Assembly: GCA_021738485.1 (NCBI GenBank)
Contig: JAIPBX010000013.1
Location: 1 to 48,291 of the forward strand
Length of the DNA: 48,291 nucleotides
From: Bacteroidales bacterium
GTDB taxonomy: Bacteria; Bacteroidota; Bacteroidia; Bacteroidales; JAIPAH01
Direction of reading: 5' to 3'
Below are positions 1-8,517 of the stretch, one piece after another. The notes below the pieces were generated by a model that worked only from the letters and a program-made list of their open reading frames with translations, made no database searches and was not told the DNA's origin. Position 1 is the stretch's first letter. Each line of letters starts with the position of its first letter. The translations under genes were made by a program, and so were the position numbers.

Positions 1-354
1 AGCGGCACTCGATATAGAGCCATTGCCATGGGGCCGATCCCCAGCCGATATGATGGGTTATATGAATTCTTAATGGACAATAACAGAATAAACATACAAG
101 AAAAGGTCTTTTCTGATGATCTGGTAGGGGAACAGTTTCTCCCTGATGAGGAAAAACGCTTCAGTTCAGAAACATTCTCTAAAAAAGAATTGGAAGTACT
201 CAATCAGGTTGCAGAACGATTTCAGCAAACCACAACAAAAGAAATCATTGAAATAAGCCATCAGGAAAAAGCCTGGCAGGATAATCATAGCGATCACAAT
301 CTGATTGATTATAGATATAGCTTTGATCTTAAAGATTCACTTTCTACCCATTAA
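1..354 (+). CDS. Panacea (SocA-like antitoxin) domain protein, C-terminal part only
   Basis: The reading frame is open from base 1, so the gene begins outside the window and only the last 117 codons are seen. The segment has the pattern of the second half of the Panacea/DUF4065 domain: YRAIAMGPIPSRYDGLYEFL near the edge, then FSKKELEVLNQV and EIIEISHQEKAW with the conserved Ser-His and Trp. Panacea proteins are known as antitoxins of many toxin-antitoxin pairs and as the proteolytic adaptor SocA. The partner toxin would normally lie next to the gene. Nothing toxin-like follows downstream (526 bases are non-coding), so any partner must be upstream, outside the window. The family call is fairly secure; an antitoxin role is inference. 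Confidence 0.7.
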   Translation, partial: SGTRYRAIAMGPIPSRYDGLYEFLMDNNRINIQEKVFSDDLVGEQFLPDEEKRFSSETFSKKELEVLNQVAERFQQTTTKEIIEISHQEKAWQDNHSDHNLIDYRYSFDLKDSLSTH

Positions 355-427
355 TGTATTTACGTTTCGCATTTCTTTTCAAATCATGAATATTAATTTT
401 TTATTAAAAGATTGTTTTTGTAAATAC

Positions 428-556
428 TTCTATATCAGATTCTAATATTTTCCAATTATGCTATGCAACTTTCTTAGTGAATCTTGGTACCCTTGTGTCT
501 TAGGGGCCTTCTAGAATGACGGCCACCAAGGCTCAAAGACACAAAGAAACACTAAG
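428..556. repeat. Imperfect palindromic intergenic repeat, copy A
   Basis: Bases 428-502 match the reverse complement of 5781-5855 at about 60 of 75 positions without gaps, including a 21-base identical core (AATATTTTCCAATTATGCTA plus T). In addition, 472-503 is roughly the reverse complement of 522-556, where the arms carry CTTAGTG...CTTGGT and ACCAAG...CACTAAG. The whole element can therefore fold as a long imperfect stem. The CACCAAGG/AGACACAAAG wording resembles intergenic repeats found scattered in many bacterial genomes. It is non-coding and does not look like an insertion sequence. Confidence 0.7.
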
Positions 557-836
557 CTATAACTTATTTGATGATAAATTATTGCAAATTAATATTTCAC
601 AATCCTAACTTTTAGGTTGTAGCTTAGGGCCGAAGGGTTATGTTGGAGGCAGCCTCTTTTTTTTGTGCGCCGTGTAGGAATAAATGATCTGGTGGTGGCG
701 TGGTCCATTGAACGGGAGGGAAGTAACTGTGCCCCTGATATTTTTTTCACTTACTATAAATCATTACTCGAGAGATTTTTACCTTTAACCTGGTGAAAAT
801 CCTTATTTTAGCTATGCCATAAATCGATAAAATCAT

Positions 837-844
837 TATTTTTA
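837..844 (+). promoter_or_regulatory. Possible minus-7 box of the sixA-ppk block
   Basis: TATTTTTA differs from the Bacteroidota minus-7 consensus TAnnTTTG at the last base and lies 36 bases before the sixA start. No convincing minus-33 element was seen. Confidence 0.3.
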
Positions 845-880
845 TCATAATTAAATAGTGACAGACAAAGGAGTAAAACA

Positions 881-1390
881 ATGAAAACACTTTATATCGT
901 CAGACATGCTAAATCTTCCTGGGATTATCCTCACCTTAGGGATGAGCAACGTCCTTTGCTGGAAAAGGGGAAGAAGCGCACCAAAAGAATTATTGATGAG
1001 CTTTTGAGACGGGAAACGGTAGTGGATTTGATAATTTCAAGTCCGGCGGTCAGAACTATGGAAACGGCCCGGATTATTGGAAACGCTTTGCGCCACTCCG
1101 AAGACGAGATTCAGCAAGACAGTGTGCTTTATTTTTCCGATGCCGAAAGGCTTTTCAACCTGTTTTTTGATCTTCCGGCGCGCGTTGAATCACTGATGAT
1201 TGTCGGGCATAATCCAACTTTGACTAATTTTGTTAATCATTTTCTGAAAGATAAGATAGATTCGTTACCCACCTCAGGGGTGGTTTGCATTGATTTTAAT
1301 ACGGATAAGTGGGAGGAAATCGATTCGATGAATAGTAAACTGCGGTTCTATATCACTCCCAAAATGTTGACAAAATCGAAAAAGAAATAA
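881..1390 (+). CDS. sixA: SixA-like histidine phosphatase
   Basis: A 169-residue histidine phosphatase (phosphoglycerate mutase-like branch 1) of the short SixA type, which removes phosphate from phosphohistidine or small phosphorylated substrates in the cytoplasm. The catalytic RHAKSSW motif is at the N terminus (nucleophile His9). SSPAVRTMETA near residues 53-63 supplies the second Arg, and VGHNPTL supplies the second His (His110). There is no signal peptide. A good ribosome site (AAAGGAG, about 867) precedes the ATG. It is followed 23 bases later by ppk1, a pairing that fits a role in phosphoryl or polyphosphate metabolism. The substrate is not known. The assignment is by family; calling it the true SixA orthologue is inference. 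Confidence 0.85.
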   Translation: MKTLYIVRHAKSSWDYPHLRDEQRPLLEKGKKRTKRIIDELLRRETVVDLIISSPAVRTMETARIIGNALRHSEDEIQQDSVLYFSDAERLFNLFFDLPARVESLMIVGHNPTLTNFVNHFLKDKIDSLPTSGVVCIDFNTDKWEEIDSMNSKLRFYITPKMLTKSKKK

Positions 1391-1413
1391 GATAAGTTAG
1401 AGGATAGGGAAGT

Positions 1414-3504
1414 ATGATAGCGCTTGATAATAAGAAGTTGATAAATCGTGAAATAAGTTGGTTGCATTTTAACGGACGGGTATTGCAGGAAGCAATAGAT
1501 CCTGCCACTCCCCTCCTGGAGCGGGTTAAATTTCTGGGGATTTTTTCCAACAACCGGGACGAGTTTTTCAGGGTGCGCATTGCCACGCTGAAGCGGATGC
1601 TGAAGTACCGGGAGATAGAGGGCCAGGATACAAAGCCTGTGCAGCATGTGCTGGATGAAATCGACCGGATTGTGAAGGAGCAGGAGCGCACTTTTACAAT
1701 GACATACCGGAAGATAGTGCTTGAGCTTTACCGGGAGAATATCGTATTGCTTAATGAAAAGCAGCTTACCGAACAACAGGGTAAAATTGTACGTAAACAT
1801 TTCCGCGAGAAGGTCAGACCTTATCTTTTCCCGATAATGATTGATATGCTTGAAAATATTTCAACGCTGAAAGACAAATCTATCTACCTGGCTGTCGTTT
1901 GCAAGGACTCCCGCGATGAGAACAACGTAGATTATGCGCTGGTGAAGGTTCCTTCCAAAGTTCATTCACGTTTTTTTACATTTCCCCCCGAAATAGGGAG
2001 GAATTACATGATTTTGCTGGATGATATCATCCGTTATTGCCTTGATGATGTTTTCGGGGTTTTTGGTTTTGATACCTTCGAAGCCTATACAATCAAATTT
2101 ACCCGCGATGCGGAATTGGATTTGGATTACGATGTGTCCAAGAGTTTTGTGGAGGCCATGTATGAAAGCGTCAAGAAACGCAAAAGAGGGAACCCGGTGC
2201 GTTTTGTGTATGACGAAAAGATGCCCAAAAAACTTATCAAGAAACTCCGGAAAAAGCTGAGCCTGAAAAATGATGATGATATACGTCCCGGCGGGCGATA
2301 CCATAACTTTAAGGATTTTATGGAGTTTCCGGATTTTGATAAACCCGAGCTTTATTTTGAGCCTATGCCGCCGATGTTTCACCCCGACCTGCCCATAAAC
2401 CAGAGCATTTTTGATGCGCTCAAGCAGAAAGATATTATCCTGCATTATCCTTATCAGTCCTTTCAACATATTGTGGATTGGCTGAGAGAAGCTTCCATTG
2501 ATCCCAGGGTCACAACCATAAAAATGACTTTTTATCGCACGGCACGTTATTCCAATGTAGTGAATGCGCTGGTTAATGCTGCCAGGAGCGGTAAGTCGGT
2601 CACCGTTTTTATGGAGCTTCAGGCCCGCTTCGACGAGGAGGCGAACATTCAGCTAACCGAAAAATTCCAGGAAGAAGGAGTGAAGGTTATCCAGGCTATC
2701 CCCGGTTATAAGGTGCATTCCAAGCTTATTTTTATCCGGCGGCGCGAAGAGCAGGGGAATATGAACTACGTAAATATTAGCACCGGCAACTTCAATGAAT
2801 CTACGGCCAGATTGTATGCCGATGATTCAATTCTTACGGCCAACCAGGAAATAGCCGACGATGTCAATCGCACTTTCCAGTTGTTTGAAGAACGCTACGT
2901 ACAGCCGCAACTGGACGCGTTGATTACCGCTCCTTTTTATATGAGGGAATTTTTTATGGAGATGCTGGATAACGAAATGCGGCATGTGATGCAAGGACGT
3001 GAGGCCTGGGTGGTGTTAAAACTCAACAATCTTACAGACCGGGCTATCGCTGATAAAATTTATGAAGCTTCCCAGGCAGGGGTGAAAATTACGCTCATAG
3101 TCAGGGGTATTTGTGTGATAATCCCCGGAATTGAAGGGTTAAGCGATAATATAGAAGCCTTTAGTATTGTGGATCGTTTTCTTGAGCATAGTCGTGTCCT
3201 GGTGTTCCATAATAACAACGACCCGAGATTCTATATCACCTCTGCCGATTGGATGCCACGAAACTTTGATCATAGGATAGAGACCTGCATGCCGATCTAT
3301 GATAAAAATATTCAGAAGGAATTAATGGATATGCTGAAGATTCAGATGCGGGATAACCAGAAAGCCCGTAATATCAGTAAAGAAAGCCCGAACCAATACC
3401 GCGATACGGGCGAGGAAGAGGGAATTCGCTCACAGGTAGAAATCTATAAATATCTTAAACAAAAACACTCAACAAAAGTAAAAACCGTAGAGCAAGAAGA
3501 TTAG
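1414..3504 (+). CDS. ppk1: Polyphosphate kinase 1
   Basis: A 696-residue enzyme that reversibly polymerises the terminal phosphate of ATP into polyphosphate. All PPK1 parts are present: the N domain starting with NREISWLHFNGRVLQEA and FSNNRDEFF, a head domain, and two phospholipase-D-like C-terminal domains. The phosphorylated histidine lies in GYKVHSKLIF at His435 and the second essential histidine in LEHSRVLVFHN at His592. Both have the same numbering as the E. coli enzyme, which indicates an essentially gap-free fold. Length is typical. Only four bases separate its stop from the ppx start, so synthesis and breakdown of polyphosphate are probably cotranscribed. Confidence 0.97.
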   Translation: MIALDNKKLINREISWLHFNGRVLQEAIDPATPLLERVKFLGIFSNNRDEFFRVRIATLKRMLKYREIEGQDTKPVQHVLDEIDRIVKEQERTFTMTYRKIVLELYRENIVLLNEKQLTEQQGKIVRKHFREKVRPYLFPIMIDMLENISTLKDKSIYLAVVCKDSRDENNVDYALVKVPSKVHSRFFTFPPEIGRNYMILLDDIIRYCLDDVFGVFGFDTFEAYTIKFTRDAELDLDYDVSKSFVEAMYESVKKRKRGNPVRFVYDEKMPKKLIKKLRKKLSLKNDDDIRPGGRYHNFKDFMEFPDFDKPELYFEPMPPMFHPDLPINQSIFDALKQKDIILHYPYQSFQHIVDWLREASIDPRVTTIKMTFYRTARYSNVVNALVNAARSGKSVTVFMELQARFDEEANIQLTEKFQEEGVKVIQAIPGYKVHSKLIFIRRREEQGNMNYVNISTGNFNESTARLYADDSILTANQEIADDVNRTFQLFEERYVQPQLDALITAPFYMREFFMEMLDNEMRHVMQGREAWVVLKLNNLTDRAIADKIYEASQAGVKITLIVRGICVIIPGIEGLSDNIEAFSIVDRFLEHSRVLVFHNNNDPRFYITSADWMPRNFDHRIETCMPIYDKNIQKELMDMLKIQMRDNQKARNISKESPNQYRDTGEEEGIRSQVEIYKYLKQKHSTKVKTVEQED

Positions 3505-3508
3505 CCGC

Positions 3509-4405
3509 ATGTTATACGCTGCCATTGATATAGGGTCGAATGCTGTTCGTTTGCTGATAGCAGAGACCCGGAAAGAGGAGGAAGGAGTGAAACTTAGTAA
3601 GCAAAATTTGGTGAGAGTGCCTATACGCCTCGGGAAAGATGTGTACAGCAGGGGATATATTACCTCGTCAAAAGAGGAGGATTTTATAAATACCCTGAAA
3701 GCTTTCAAGTTGTTGATGGAGGTTTATGGTCCGGAGGATTACAGCGCCTGCGCCACCGCTGCCGTGAGGGAAGCAACAAACGGTAAAAAAATCCTGGAAA
3801 GAATCGAAAAAGAAACCGGGTTTAGTATCCGTGTCATTGATGGGCTGGAGGAAGCCCGCATCATTCGAAACAATAATACTTTACCCGATAAAAAGGAGGA
3901 TTTACTCACACTGTTTGTTGATGTGGGAGGCGGAAGCACGGAGTTGTCCGTGAAGTCGAAAGAGAAGTTGCTGGAGCAAAAATCATTTAATATCGGAACT
4001 ATCCGCCTTTTGAATGGAAAAGTGGATAAGGATTTATGGAAAGACCTGGAACGGTGGCTCATGCAATTTGACTATGCTTTTGGAAAAATTAACCTGTTGG
4101 GGTCGGGAGGGAACATAAAAAAACTGACCAAGCTTTTCGGACGCCCGCAAGAAAGTGTGCTTATCTACAACAATCTGAAATACGCTTATGAGCAGCTGAG
4201 TAAAATGAGCGTGGAAGAGCGGATGAATGGTTTTGATTTACGCTACGACAGGGCTGATGTCATTGTTCCCGCTGCAGAGATATTTTTGTTTATCATGGAT
4301 ATTATTAAAGCAGAGCATGTGCTTACTCCTAAAATCGGAGTTGCCGACGGGCTGATTTATGAATTGCACAGGAAGCATCACTGCGAGGAGAGTAAAGAGG
4401 GTTAG
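3509..4405 (+). CDS. ppx: Exopolyphosphatase, Ppx/GppA family
   Basis: A 298-residue member of the ASKHA-fold Ppx/GppA phosphatases, of the short form without the C-terminal HD-like extension of E. coli Ppx. It starts with YAAIDIGSNAVRLLIAET (phosphate-1 loop), has CATAAVREA at residues 84-92, and FVDVGGGSTELSV as the phosphate-2 loop near 138-150. It is expected to release phosphate from polyphosphate ends; pppGpp hydrolysis is possible for the family and cannot be excluded. Its stop codon is directly followed by the next start (TTAG then ATGG), which argues for translational coupling to the membrane protein downstream. Confidence 0.93.
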   Translation: MLYAAIDIGSNAVRLLIAETRKEEEGVKLSKQNLVRVPIRLGKDVYSRGYITSSKEEDFINTLKAFKLLMEVYGPEDYSACATAAVREATNGKKILERIEKETGFSIRVIDGLEEARIIRNNNTLPDKKEDLLTLFVDVGGGSTELSVKSKEKLLEQKSFNIGTIRLLNGKVDKDLWKDLERWLMQFDYAFGKINLLGSGGNIKKLTKLFGRPQESVLIYNNLKYAYEQLSKMSVEERMNGFDLRYDRADVIVPAAEIFLFIMDIIKAEHVLTPKIGVADGLIYELHRKHHCEESKEG

Positions 4406-4858
4406 ATGGCAGATTTATTATTAAAACTTACACCAAGAGTACCCAGGAAAGTATTGTTTTTGTTAGCTTCGCTGTTCTGGATGGCTGTATCCATTAAGCT
4501 GCTTCTGACAGCGTGCCGCTTTTTTGTGGCGCTCAGCGTTCCTTATTGGCTGATAATTAGTGCGGTTCTGGGGGTGATTCCTTTCTACTATTTTGTTTTC
4601 CGGAAAATCACCGACAAATACATTAGCCGCATATGGCGTTTGGCTCATGATAAGCCCTGTCTGTTTGCTTTTTTTAGCTGGAAAAGCTATGTCCTGGTGC
4701 TGTTTATGATTGGACTGGGGATAGGAGCCTCCATGCTGCCCGTTATTCCTGACAAAGGGTTGCATGCTTTTTTGATAACACTGGGAATAACAATGTTGTT
4801 ATCGGCCACGAGGTTTGTCAAAGCTTTTTTTGATTATGTGGCCGAAAATAATCAATAA
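4406..4858 (+). CDS. Four-helix membrane protein of the polyphosphate block
   Basis: A 150-residue protein whose function I do not recognise. Four hydrophobic segments are visible, around residues 16-35, 42-64, 93-113 and 119-138, separated by a basic cytoplasmic-looking loop (RKITDKYISRIWRLAHDKP). There is no cleavable signal peptide and no obvious catalytic motif. The gene starts on the base after the ppx stop codon, so it is very likely translated from the same message. It could be a phosphate- or polyphosphate-linked membrane partner, or an unrelated passenger. That role is inference from position only. Confidence 0.75.
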   Translation: MADLLLKLTPRVPRKVLFLLASLFWMAVSIKLLLTACRFFVALSVPYWLIISAVLGVIPFYYFVFRKITDKYISRIWRLAHDKPCLFAFFSWKSYVLVLFMIGLGIGASMLPVIPDKGLHAFLITLGITMLLSATRFVKAFFDYVAENNQ

Positions 4859-4862
4859 TTTT

Positions 4863-4870
4863 TACCTTTG
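4863..4870 (+). promoter_or_regulatory. Minus-7 box TACCTTTG before the HD-domain gene
   Basis: It matches TAnnTTTG and ends 13 bases before the ATG at 4884, giving a very short leader. It suggests an internal promoter for the HD-domain and divIC genes. Confidence 0.5.
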
Positions 4871-4883
4871 AGAAAACGAATAG

Positions 4884-5450
4884 ATGCTTATGGTTCCGGA
4901 TAGAGACAAAGCGCTGGAATTGCTTCAAGGGTATATTTCAAATGAAAACATGCGAAAGCATTGCATCGCTTCGGAAGCGGTGATGCGAAAAGTGGCCGCC
5001 CACCTTGGAAGGGATGAGGATAAATGGGGCATCACGGGATTGCTGCATGATTTGGATGCCGAGCTCGTAGATAATGACCCTCAGACGCATGCCCTGAAAA
5101 CCGCTGAAATTCTTACAGAGATGGGGGTGGATGACGATATGGTGGATGCTATCAAGATGCATAATGAGGAAGCCACGGGTAAAGAAAGGCATGCTGAGTT
5201 CCAGCATGGCCTGGCGGCCTCCGAAACCATAACGGGATTGATTACGGCCACGGCCCTGGTGTATCCCGATAAGAAACTTGCCAGCGTGAAACCAAAGTCA
5301 GTAACCAAGCGGATGAAAGAGAAAAATTTTGCCGCTTCAGTGAAACGCGATCACATTATGGAATGTGAGAAAATAGGCATCCCCTTACGGGATTTTGTTG
5401 AGCTGTCACTCGAAGGAATGCGATCGGTAAGCGATGAACTGGGACTATAA
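4884..5450 (+). CDS. HD-domain phosphohydrolase
   Basis: A 188-residue HDIG-type metal-dependent phosphohydrolase. The metal ligands are visible as His26 (MRKHCIASEAVM), the His-Asp pair in GLLHDLDAE (His55, Asp56), His69 and His93 (KMHNEEA). Relatives are small cytoplasmic proteins of undetermined substrate, possibly nucleotides. The N terminus has two in-frame ATGs (residues 1 and 3). The first was kept because a minus-7 box lies just upstream, but the family similarity only begins at about residue 6. It sits between the polyphosphate genes and divIC, and a nucleotide or phosphate-related role is a guess. Confidence 0.8.
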   Translation: MLMVPDRDKALELLQGYISNENMRKHCIASEAVMRKVAAHLGRDEDKWGITGLLHDLDAELVDNDPQTHALKTAEILTEMGVDDDMVDAIKMHNEEATGKERHAEFQHGLAASETITGLITATALVYPDKKLASVKPKSVTKRMKEKNFAASVKRDHIMECEKIGIPLRDFVELSLEGMRSVSDELGL

Positions 5451-5463
5451 AACAATTTGAAAA

Positions 5464-5760
5464 ATGATGAGGAAGTACCTGAATGGGAAGCGGCTGTTTT
5501 TTATTATCACATTGGTTTTTGCCGTGTGGATGTTGTTTATCGATGATTTTAACGTTTTTCACCGCTTGTCGCTAAATAAAAAAATCAACTCCCTCGAAGA
5601 GCAAAAGGAATATTACAGGAAAGAGATAAAAAGAGACAGCGCATTAATTAAGACCCTGAAAAACAACCCCGACAGCATGGAGCGCTACGCCCGGGAAAAA
5701 TACCTTATGAAAAAGAAAGATGAAGATATTTTCCTGATCATTGATGAGTCGGAAGATTAA
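5464..5760 (+). CDS. divIC: Septum formation initiator, FtsB/DivIC family
   Basis: A 98-residue bitopic division protein. It has a short basic N terminus, one transmembrane helix at about residues 10-28 (LFFIITLVFAVWMLFID), then a coiled coil (INSLEEQKEYYRKEIKRDSA) and the conserved end NPDSMERYAREKYLMKKKDEDIFLI. This is the FtsB/DivIC layout. Such proteins join FtsL and FtsQ/DivIB in the divisome and bridge early and late division proteins. The start lies 13 bases after the HD-domain stop; two adjacent ATG codons are possible starts (5464, 5467). It is the last gene of the block before a repeat-containing gap. Confidence 0.9.
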   Translation: MMRKYLNGKRLFFIITLVFAVWMLFIDDFNVFHRLSLNKKINSLEEQKEYYRKEIKRDSALIKTLKNNPDSMERYAREKYLMKKKDEDIFLIIDESED

Positions 5761-5780
5761 ATTTGTGGGAGTAATTCCAG

Positions 5781-5855
5781 AAGGACGCAAAGACACCAAG
5801 ATTCACGAAGAAAGTCTTATAGCATAATTGGAAAATATTACTAATTGATATAGAA
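5781..5855 (-). repeat. Intergenic repeat, copy B (inverted relative to copy A)
   Basis: The reverse complement of this 75-base stretch matches 428-502 at about 60 positions with no gaps, including the shared core around TTCCAATTATGCTAT and GTGAATCTTGGT. It lies between the convergent ends of divIC and priA, where a mobile intergenic repeat would do no harm. Unlike copy A it has a single arm rather than a dyad. Confidence 0.7.
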
Positions 5856-5932
5856 CTACCTACGAAAAAAGCATTTCAATAAAAGGGTAACATTCAAGAA
5901 CTTCTATGACATGCGAAAACTAAATAAAATCC

Positions 5933-8434
5933 CTAAAGTGGGTCCACATCAATGGCCAGCCGAATGGATTTGAAGCGGCTGTTATCCCTGAAATCCTCAA
6001 TTTTTTGATATAGTCGTTTTTTTGTTTCCGCCAGGTTTTTCCCTTTCGGGATTTTTATCATGATTTGTTTGATGTAGTAATTTCTTATCCGCGGAACGAC
6101 GGGATATTCGGGGCCGAGGACGTTCTGCCCGAATGTGCTTTTTAAGCTTTGCCCCAATTCAAAGGCTCCTTTGTTCAGTATTTCAACTTCTTTATGGCGT
6201 AAGTCTATTCTAACAATCCTGTAAAAGGGGGGGTACTTAAAATTTTTTCTTTCCAGGATTTGCGATTTATACATCGATTGGTAATCGTTGTCTATGGCAA
6301 AGCGGATGGCATCATGCCAGGGGTTATGTGCCTGGATAATCACTTTGCCGCGCTTTTTCTTCCTTCCGGCCCGTCCGCTCACCTGGGCAATCAACTGGAA
6401 GCCTCTCTCAAAAGCCCTGAAATCGGGGAAGGATAAGAAACCGTCGGCACTGAGGATGCCTACTACACTCACGTTGTCAAAATCAAGGCCCTTTGTTACC
6501 ATTTGAGTGCCTACTAAAATATCGATTCGGCGGGCTTCAAAATCGTTAATGATACGCTGGTGGCCATGCTTGGAACGGGTAGTGTCAAGGTCCATGCGTT
6601 TGATGTTTTGATTGGGATACATCAAAGAGAGTTCTTCCTCCACCTGCTCGGTACCAAAGCCTTTCATAAAAATATCCTGGCTGCCGCAGGAAGGGCATCT
6701 GTTGGGAACATGCTCGGTATAACCGCAATAATGACATTTCAGAAGGTTACTTTTTTTATGGTAGATAAGCGTGACATCACAATGTCTGCATTCGGGAATC
6801 CAGCTACAAATTTCACACTCCACTCTCAGGGAGAACCCCCGCCGGTTTTGAAAAAGAATGACCTGCTCGTTATTTTCCAGGGCCGTCTCCATGTTTTTAA
6901 GTAAAAGCGATGAGAACATCGAGCGCATCTTCTTCTTTCGCTTCTCTTCTTTGAGATTCGAAACCTGGATTTCCGGGAGCTGTAGTCCCCCATAGCGGGT
7001 ATTTAGCTCCACCAGTCCATATTTGCCTTGTTGGGTGTTGTAATAGGTTTCCAAAGAGGGAGTAGCCGTTCCCATTAAAACCCTGGCCCCGTGCAGGGTG
7101 GCAAGATATACCGCTGCGTCGCGCGCGTGATATCGTGGGGCGGGATCAAACTGTTTGTAGGAGGAGTCGTGTTCTTCATCCACAATGATCAGCCCCAGGT
7201 TACTGAAGGGTAGAAATAATGCGGAGCGAGCACCGACAATCACTTGATATTTCCCTTCTGTATCTTCGTGATTATTCAAAACAGTGTTCCAGATCTCTAC
7301 GCGTTCGAAGGGATTGTATTTTGAATGATAAATCCCCACCCGGTCGCCGAAAAAACGCCGCAGCCTGTTAATTATCTGCCCTGTCAGGGCAATCTCCGGA
7401 AGGAGGTATAAGACTTGCCTGCCCTGGTCGATAGCTTCCCGGATGAGCTTGATGTATATTTCGGTTTTTCCGCTTCCGGTAACTCCATGCAGAAGAACGC
7501 TGTTATGTGCTTTAAACTGGGTTTTAATCTCTTCTATGGCTTCTTCCTGTTCGGCAGAAAGTTCAATGCTTTCTGTTGTTGCACTGGATTTGTACGAGGC
7601 CAGGCGGCTTTCCTCTTTTTCAAAAACCTCTACAATCCCTTTATTTTCCAGGGCTTTTATTTGAGCATGAGAGGCGTTGGCTTCATGAAGCAGGGCTGAT
7701 TGCTTGACAGCTTCCCGGCTATCTTCGCTGTAGAAGTCCGAAAGCTTGATATAGGCCATAAGTAGCTCGAGTTGCTTGTAGGCCTTTTTGTTAAGTTCAT
7801 CAAATAATTCGCTTAAGCTTTGTTCATTATGGTACGCCTCCTTCAGAGAAACATATTTTTCTTTTTTGGGCTTGTAGGTGTCTTTCACCTCTTCCTGCAT
7901 TAATACAGCCTTTTTTTCGATGAGATTCTTAATGACAGGAAGTATTTTAGTTTGCTCCATGATTTTTGAAACTTCCGAAAGCGTTAGAACCTCCTGGATT
8001 TCGAGGGCTTCGATAATGAGGTATTCTTTTTCGTTGAAATTGCTGTAATCTTTCTCAAAGGAGGGATGAAGCACAATTTTAGATTCGCTGGCTAGTTTTA
8101 ATGCCGAGGGCATAGCTACGTTCATCACCTCTCCCTTATAGCTAAGGTAGTAATCGGCAAGCCACCCCCAGAATTTGAGCTGTACTTCATTAACCACAGG
8201 CGAAGGGTCAAGTATTGATTGAATATATTTTGGCTGAAATTTTTGGGGGATTGTGGAATGAATATCGACCACCAACCCGGTATAAATTTTTTTTCGCCCG
8301 AATTGAACCACGACGCGTATGCCTTTCACTACCTGGTCTTTTTGTTTCCAGGGCACGCGATAGGTAAAGACCCCTTTGACGGGCAAAGGCAGCAATACTT
8401 CCACAAAGAGGATTTGATTATCGAAAGATTCCAT
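5933..8434 (-). CDS. priA: Primosomal protein N', replication restart helicase PriA
   Basis: PriA is a superfamily 2 3'-5' DNA helicase that reloads the replisome at stalled forks. From the start chosen here it has 833 residues. It opens with FVEVLLPLPVKGVFTYRVP (3'-end-binding domain), then Walker A LLHGVTGSGKTEIY, Walker B DEEHDSSYKQ, helicase motif TATPSLETYY and a cysteine-rich zinc insert (CEICSWIPECRHCD, then CHYCGY and CPSCGS). Eight cysteines for two zinc ions are present. An in-frame start 26 codons upstream is possible, but that extension would run through a TAACTTTG promoter box and has no family likeness. The gene is divergent from prfC. Confidence 0.96.
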   Translation of the reverse strand: MESFDNQILFVEVLLPLPVKGVFTYRVPWKQKDQVVKGIRVVVQFGRKKIYTGLVVDIHSTIPQKFQPKYIQSILDPSPVVNEVQLKFWGWLADYYLSYKGEVMNVAMPSALKLASESKIVLHPSFEKDYSNFNEKEYLIIEALEIQEVLTLSEVSKIMEQTKILPVIKNLIEKKAVLMQEEVKDTYKPKKEKYVSLKEAYHNEQSLSELFDELNKKAYKQLELLMAYIKLSDFYSEDSREAVKQSALLHEANASHAQIKALENKGIVEVFEKEESRLASYKSSATTESIELSAEQEEAIEEIKTQFKAHNSVLLHGVTGSGKTEIYIKLIREAIDQGRQVLYLLPEIALTGQIINRLRRFFGDRVGIYHSKYNPFERVEIWNTVLNNHEDTEGKYQVIVGARSALFLPFSNLGLIIVDEEHDSSYKQFDPAPRYHARDAAVYLATLHGARVLMGTATPSLETYYNTQQGKYGLVELNTRYGGLQLPEIQVSNLKEEKRKKKMRSMFSSLLLKNMETALENNEQVILFQNRRGFSLRVECEICSWIPECRHCDVTLIYHKKSNLLKCHYCGYTEHVPNRCPSCGSQDIFMKGFGTEQVEEELSLMYPNQNIKRMDLDTTRSKHGHQRIINDFEARRIDILVGTQMVTKGLDFDNVSVVGILSADGFLSFPDFRAFERGFQLIAQVSGRAGRKKKRGKVIIQAHNPWHDAIRFAIDNDYQSMYKSQILERKNFKYPPFYRIVRIDLRHKEVEILNKGAFELGQSLKSTFGQNVLGPEYPVVPRIRNYYIKQIMIKIPKGKNLAETKKRLYQKIEDFRDNSRFKSIRLAIDVDPL

Positions 8435-8442
8435 GCTACCGA

Positions 8443-8450
8443 CAAAGTTA
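8443..8450 (-). promoter_or_regulatory. Minus-7 box TAACTTTG of priA
   Basis: On the minus strand TAACTTTG ends eight bases before the ATG at 8434. This favours 8434 as the start and implies an almost leaderless message. Confidence 0.5.
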
Positions 8451-8517
8451 AGCAAAACTTTGGCCCTGTCGTTAATATGACCTTTGGATAAACCCACAAA
8501 CATCAGCAACAATTTAT

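Larger units (their letters stand above)
355..880. other. Non-coding stretch with repeat and weak terminator-like hairpin
   Basis: No credible gene in 526 bases. It contains the dyad repeat listed separately (428-556) and a small GGAGG/CCTCT hairpin followed by eight T residues (645-664) that could end transcription. A patch at about 690-735 looks more GC-rich than its surroundings and was not identified. AT-rich DNA then leads into the sixA promoter region. A 13-base hairpin with arms CCTAA and TTAGG sits at 605-617. Confidence 0.5.

Noticed and set aside
645-760. GC-richer patch after the T run as a possible small RNA or insertion remnant
   Set aside because: No conserved structure, inverted ends or coding frame could be recognised; only the T-run hairpin was kept as a weak note.
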